DNA of 9,010 nucleotides from Planctomycetaceae bacterium (GTDB taxonomy: Bacteria; Planctomycetota; Planctomycetia; Planctomycetales; Planctomycetaceae): assembly GCA_027000105.1 (NCBI GenBank), contig JALTOP010000535.1:1-9010 (forward strand). The letters are read 5' to 3'. A program made the position numbers and the translations under genes. The notes under the pieces are model-generated. The model worked only from the letters and a program-made list of their open reading frames with translations, searched no databases and was not told the origin of the DNA. Positions 6,524 to 9,010 of the stretch are shown here, piece after piece. Position 1 is the first letter of the stretch. Each line of letters begins with the position of its first letter.

Positions 6524-7360
6524 CTACGCCGCACTCTGATTCGCTCCGGCACAAACCGCCCGGAAGCCGACTTCCACTTCTGTTGCTTCGCGATTGGAAT
6601 CGGTTCGTCGAATTTCGACGCGGAAGCCGTGCGGATAAACGTCTCCCAGAATCACCTCCACTTCCGCATCGCCGAGCGGTTCACATTCCATCTGTGGAAC
6701 AGAGGAAAACGAAGGCGTAAAAGCAACGTGAGCCGCTTTCTGGATCTGCCCCGCTGCCAGTTCCAGACGAATCATTCCCTCGATAACATCTGCTCCCTGT
6801 TCATCCTGTTTGCGGGAAAGCCATTGCGTGAGATGCCCCTCCGATTCGGAAGGCTCCACAGATTCCGACAAACTGTCAGGTGAGTCTACATGCCCCGATG
6901 CCGTCAATGAATGAGGCAGATCTGTTTTTGATGAAATGGCATCGAGCGAAATCTCGGCCAGAAAATAACCGAGCAACAGCAACGTTCCTATGCCAGACAA
7001 CACCGTCAATGTTGAACCGCCGGGAAGCATGGCCAGGGTGATTAATGCCGTTCCTGCAAAGAACAGACCGGGCCACAAAAGAGTTTCCCAAACAGATCGC
7101 AGACGGTTTTGCGATGCCTTCAGAAGTCCCCAGTCGACGGAAAGCACGACTCCATTGACAAGCAAAATGCCGCCGAGCGCACGAACGGAATCGGCATCCG
7201 GGGTGAAACTCCCCAACACCCGACTGCCGAGCATCAGCACTCCCGTGATCAGACACAGAGCGCTCAACCCCCAGCCTGTCTGCAAATAGGCCGAGCCTTT
7301 TAGTTGCGTCGCCCAATCACTCAAGCGGGCGGCTAATCGCGACCCGTTCCGGTTATTCAT
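6524..7360 (-). CDS. Four-helix membrane protein with cytoplasmic C-terminal domain, function unknown
   Basis: I do not recognise a named family for this 278-residue protein. It starts at ATG 7360 with an excellent AAGGAG (7368-7373) seven bases upstream. Four hydrophobic segments are visible: about 27-49 (WGLSALCLITGVLMLGSRVLG), 61-80 (ALGGILLVNGVVLSVDWGLL), 93-112 (TLLWPGLFFAGTALITLAML) and 117-139 (TLTVLSGIGTLLLLGYFLAEI). A Ser/Asp/Glu-rich linker follows (about 143-175). The soluble C-terminal domain (about 190-270) has AAHVAFTPSFSSVPQMECEP, then VEVILGDVYPHGFRVEIRR, an alternating strand pattern suggesting a small beta-rich fold; I have the impression of similar domains in other planctomycete proteins but cannot verify it. 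Positive residues before the first helix (R5, R8, R12, K21) favour cytoplasmic termini. Its leader overlaps the edge of the 17-bp repeat array, and a terminator follows it, so it is probably transcribed alone or as a weak read-through from metK. Confidence 0.82.
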   Translation of the reverse strand: MNNRNGSRLAARLSDWATQLKGSAYLQTGWGLSALCLITGVLMLGSRVLGSFTPDADSVRALGGILLVNGVVLSVDWGLLKASQNRLRSVWETLLWPGLFFAGTALITLAMLPGGSTLTVLSGIGTLLLLGYFLAEISLDAISSKTDLPHSLTASGHVDSPDSLSESVEPSESEGHLTQWLSRKQDEQGADVIEGMIRLELAAGQIQKAAHVAFTPSFSSVPQMECEPLGDAEVEVILGDVYPHGFRVEIRRTDSNREATEVEVGFRAVCAGANQSAA

Positions 7361-7385
7361 GGAAACACTCCTTCGTCTCCGCTGG

Positions 7386-7488
7386 CAATTTTTATCTCTG
7401 CATCAATTTCGGCTCTCTGGCGATTTCAGCCTTCTGGCAATTTCGAACCCCCATCAATTTCGAAACGGCGTCAATCAGGCAACCGGGA
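7386..7488. repeat. Degenerate 17-bp tandem repeat array
   Basis: Six units start at 7386, 7404, 7421, 7438, 7455 and 7472, with spacings of 18, 17, 17, 17 and 17 bp. The conserved head is CAATTTCG: CAATTTCGGCTCTCTGG (7404), CGATTTCAGCCTTCTGG (7421), CAATTTCGAACCCCCAT (7438), CAATTTCGAAACGGCGT (7455). Adjacent units 7404/7421 and 7438/7455 each match at 13 of 17 positions; the outer units are more decayed. The last unit runs into the metK hairpin. The period is not a multiple of three, and there is no open frame of its own, so it is not coding. Confidence 0.75.
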
Positions 7489-7510
7489 GTTCCCTCCCGA
7501 ATCGCCTGAT
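7474..7510 (-). terminator. metK: Strong two-part hairpin downstream of metK
   Basis: The outer arms ATCAGGC (7474-7480) and GCCTGAT (7504-7510) pair over 7 bp. Inside, CGGGAG (7484-7489) and CTCCCG (7494-7499) pair over 6 bp round a TTCC loop, with a small 3x4 internal loop between the stems. It begins 16 bp after the metK stop. There is no T-run after it on the minus strand (TGACGCCG follows), so it may need a factor to terminate, or may protect the mRNA 3' end. Confidence 0.6.
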
Positions 7511-7526
7511 ACTTTCCTGGCCTTGC

Positions 7527-8705
7527 CTAACTCATCACAAAGTCTGTTGCAGGAACTTCCGCTTCCAATCCGACCGCTTCGCGAAGAGCGGAAGCCTTGT
7601 CGGTCGCTTCCCATTTGAAATCGGGATCGTTGCGTCCGAAGTGTCCACCCCAAGCTGTCTTCTGAAAGATCGGGCGACGCAAATCGAGCGTTTCGATAAT
7701 TCCTTTGGGAGTGAGCGGGAAGATTTCCCGAACCGCGTCAGCAATTTTTTCCTCATCAACCACAGCCGTTCCACCGGTTGTGATGTGGACGCTGACGGGC
7801 TCAGCCACGCCGATTGCGTACGCCAGTTGAACTTCACATTCACTCGCCAATCCTGCCGCGACAATATTCTTGGCAACATAGCGGGCCATGTACGCCGCAG
7901 AGCGATCTACCTTGGTTGAATCCTTTCCACTGAAAGCGCCACCGCCGTGACGACCCCAACCACCGTAGGTATCGACAATAATTTTTCGCCCCGTCAATCC
8001 GGTATCGCCGTGTGGCCCCCCAACAATAAACTGCCCGGTTGGATTGATATGATATTTTGTCTTATCACTCAGGAACTTGCCCGGCACGACATCTTTGACA
8101 ATTTCGTTAATCACATATTCTGCAATTTCTTTCTGGGAAATGTCAGGAGAGTGCTGTGTCGAAACAACGATCGCGGAAATCCCCACCGGGCGGTTGCCAT
8201 CGAATTCGACAGATACCTGCGATTTGTTATCAGGGCGAATCCAGCTCACTCCTTCTTCCTGGCGTGCTTCGGTCAAGCGGTTCAAAATGCGATGCGATAA
8301 CGCAATCGGAACAGGCATGTATTCTTCGGTCTGATTGCAGGCGAACCCGAACATCAACCCCTGATCACCCGCGCCATCGCGATCGACACCCATCGCGATA
8401 TCACCCGATTGTGAATGCAGTTTGACAAGCACTTCACACGTATCCGCATTGAAACCGATATCATCACTGGTGTAACCGATTTCGCGAATGACTTTTCGAG
8501 TGACCGCTTCATAATCGACATCCGCATTGGCGGTAATTTCACCAGCCAAACAGACAAAATCGGTCGTGCACAACGTTTCGCAGGCCACGCGAGCCATCGG
8601 ATCCTGCGCCAACAACGCATCCAGAATCCCATCAGAAACCTGATCCGAAACTTTATCCGGATGCCCCATGCTGACAGATTCACTCGTGAAAAAATAATTC
8701 GCCAT
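7527..8705 (-). CDS. metK: S-adenosylmethionine synthetase (methionine adenosyltransferase)
   Basis: A 392-residue cytoplasmic enzyme that makes S-adenosylmethionine from methionine and ATP, releasing phosphate and diphosphate; it is the source of methyl groups for the cell. Landmarks in order: FTSESVSMGHPDKVSDQ (6-22; H15, D17 and K18 in the ATP/Mg site), GVDRDGAGDQGLMFG (106-120, the ATP-binding signature), NPTGQFIVGGPHGDTGLTGR (221-240), VDTYGGWGRHGGGAFSGKD (244-262, the second signature with the phosphate-binding loop) and WGGHFGR (352-358). All are intact and the length is close to the usual 380-400. The start is ATG 8705, set by GAGGA five bases upstream; an in-frame TTG at 8717 overlaps that site and is unlikely. 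The gene lies 127 bp after the glycosyltransferase end, with a leader that can fold, and is followed by a strong hairpin. No known SAM riboswitch class was recognised in the leader. Confidence 0.98.
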   Translation of the reverse strand: MANYFFTSESVSMGHPDKVSDQVSDGILDALLAQDPMARVACETLCTTDFVCLAGEITANADVDYEAVTRKVIREIGYTSDDIGFNADTCEVLVKLHSQSGDIAMGVDRDGAGDQGLMFGFACNQTEEYMPVPIALSHRILNRLTEARQEEGVSWIRPDNKSQVSVEFDGNRPVGISAIVVSTQHSPDISQKEIAEYVINEIVKDVVPGKFLSDKTKYHINPTGQFIVGGPHGDTGLTGRKIIVDTYGGWGRHGGGAFSGKDSTKVDRSAAYMARYVAKNIVAAGLASECEVQLAYAIGVAEPVSVHITTGGTAVVDEEKIADAVREIFPLTPKGIIETLDLRRPIFQKTAWGGHFGRNDPDFKWEATDKASALREAVGLEAEVPATDFVMS

Positions 8706-8710
8706 GTTCT

Positions 8711-8715
8711 TCCTC
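8711..8715 (-). promoter_or_regulatory. metK: Ribosome binding site deciding the metK start
   Basis: GAGGA lies five bases before ATG 8705. The alternative in-frame TTG at 8717 overlaps this site and has no Shine-Dalgarno of its own, so translation should begin at MANYFF. Confidence 0.8.
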
Positions 8716-8719
8716 AAAA

Positions 8720-8803
8720 ATCAAACCGTTTTCTAATTGCAATCTGTATAGGTGCTGGACGCTGCGCTTCATCACCCAAAGCGACTTTCATCTTACCGGT
8801 TTA
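8720..8803 (-). promoter_or_regulatory. Possible structured 5' leader of metK
   Basis: On the minus strand AAACCG (8802-8797) is complementary to CGGTTT (8728-8723), extended by a U-G pair, and would close a domain ending just before the metK ribosome binding site. Inside it CGCUU (8783-8779) pairs with AAGCG (8769-8765) round a 9-base loop, whose UGGGUG (8778-8773) can pair with CACCUA (8754-8749), one G-U included, as a pseudoknot. It matches no SAM riboswitch class that I recognise. The pairing is by eye and could be chance. Confidence 0.3.
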
Positions 8804-8832
8804 TGCTTGTACTTAAAGTCTGTAAGCGGAAA

Positions 8833-9010
8833 TCAAGCCGCTCTGGAGGAAAATGCCCTGTTTTCCAGTCCCAGCATCCGTTCCAACTGGTTCACCGTTT
8901 TGCCTGTTGCCCCCCGTTTTGAAAGCACATACCCACTTGCCGCTACCCCCAAATCGTGGCGTAACCTGCTGTCTTCAATCAGGTTACGAATTTCTGCCAG
9001 GAGCGCGGGT
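8833..9010 (-). CDS. C-terminal end of a probable GT4-type glycosyltransferase
   Basis: Only the last 58 codons are in the window; the stop is TGA at 8835-8833 and the gene continues past the right edge. The frame reads ALLAEIRNLIEDSRLRHDLG, then VAASGYVLSKRGATGKTVNQ and LERMLGLENRAF. The pattern of a helix with L-x-x-L-x-x-D-x-x-L-R-x-x-L-G, then A-x-x-x-V, then a lysine/valine-rich stretch and L-E-R-x-L is the usual tail of group 1 (GT4) glycosyltransferases, where a final helix packs back on the N-terminal Rossmann domain. Such enzymes transfer sugars from nucleotide donors to lipid, polysaccharide or small-molecule acceptors. Neither substrate nor catalytic residues can be seen. It is upstream of metK in the same direction but with a 127-bp gap, so co-transcription is uncertain. 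Confidence 0.55.
   Translation of the reverse strand, partial: PALLAEIRNLIEDSRLRHDLGVAASGYVLSKRGATGKTVNQLERMLGLENRAFSSRAA

Noticed and set aside
8706..8832. Known SAM riboswitch before metK
   Set aside because: None of the conserved cores of the SAM riboswitch classes that I know were recognised; only an unassigned candidate fold is reported.

Overview
The window looks like chromosomal DNA of a planctomycete (order Planctomycetales) with moderate G+C. This rests on three things: a XylR-type AraC/periplasmic-binding fusion regulator of the form abundant in that phylum, planctomycete-like SAM synthetase and sigma-54 regulator proteins, and unlinked genes separated by fairly long spacers. No named genome can be assigned by eye.

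Layout. 1-222 (-) is the N-terminus of an exported SMP-30/gluconolactonase-family protein that runs off the left edge. 223-839 is a 617-bp divergent spacer with short repeats and a possible -10 box. 840-2312 (+) is a group II PLP-dependent amino-acid decarboxylase. 2313-2503 is a convergent spacer rich in short direct repeats. 2504-3919 (-) is an NtrC-family sigma-54 response regulator. 3920-4263 is a divergent control region holding a dyad, a G-quadruplex motif and a promoter-like site. 4264-5412 (+) is the XylR-like regulator. From 5508 to the right edge everything is on the minus strand: a SurA/PpiC-like periplasmic folding factor (5508-6413), a four-helix membrane protein of unknown function (6524-7360), metK (7527-8705), and the C-terminal end of a probable glycosyltransferase (8833-9010).

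The minus-strand genes on the right are co-oriented but probably not one operon. A short intrinsic terminator lies at 6462-6480 and a strong hairpin follows metK at 7474-7510. MetK supplies SAM, the PpiC-like protein works in envelope protein folding, and the two regulators share a divergent control region but have no obvious target or partner kinase here. No mobile element, CRISPR array, tRNA or rRNA was seen.

Most of the window is ordinary housekeeping and regulatory content; I found no convincing new multi-gene system. The points most worth checking are non-coding: a degenerate 17-bp tandem array downstream of metK, a possible pseudoknotted leader in front of metK, short-period tandem duplications in several spacers, a G-quadruplex motif between the two regulators, and a palindrome wrapped round the likely -10 box of a probably leaderless xylR-like gene.
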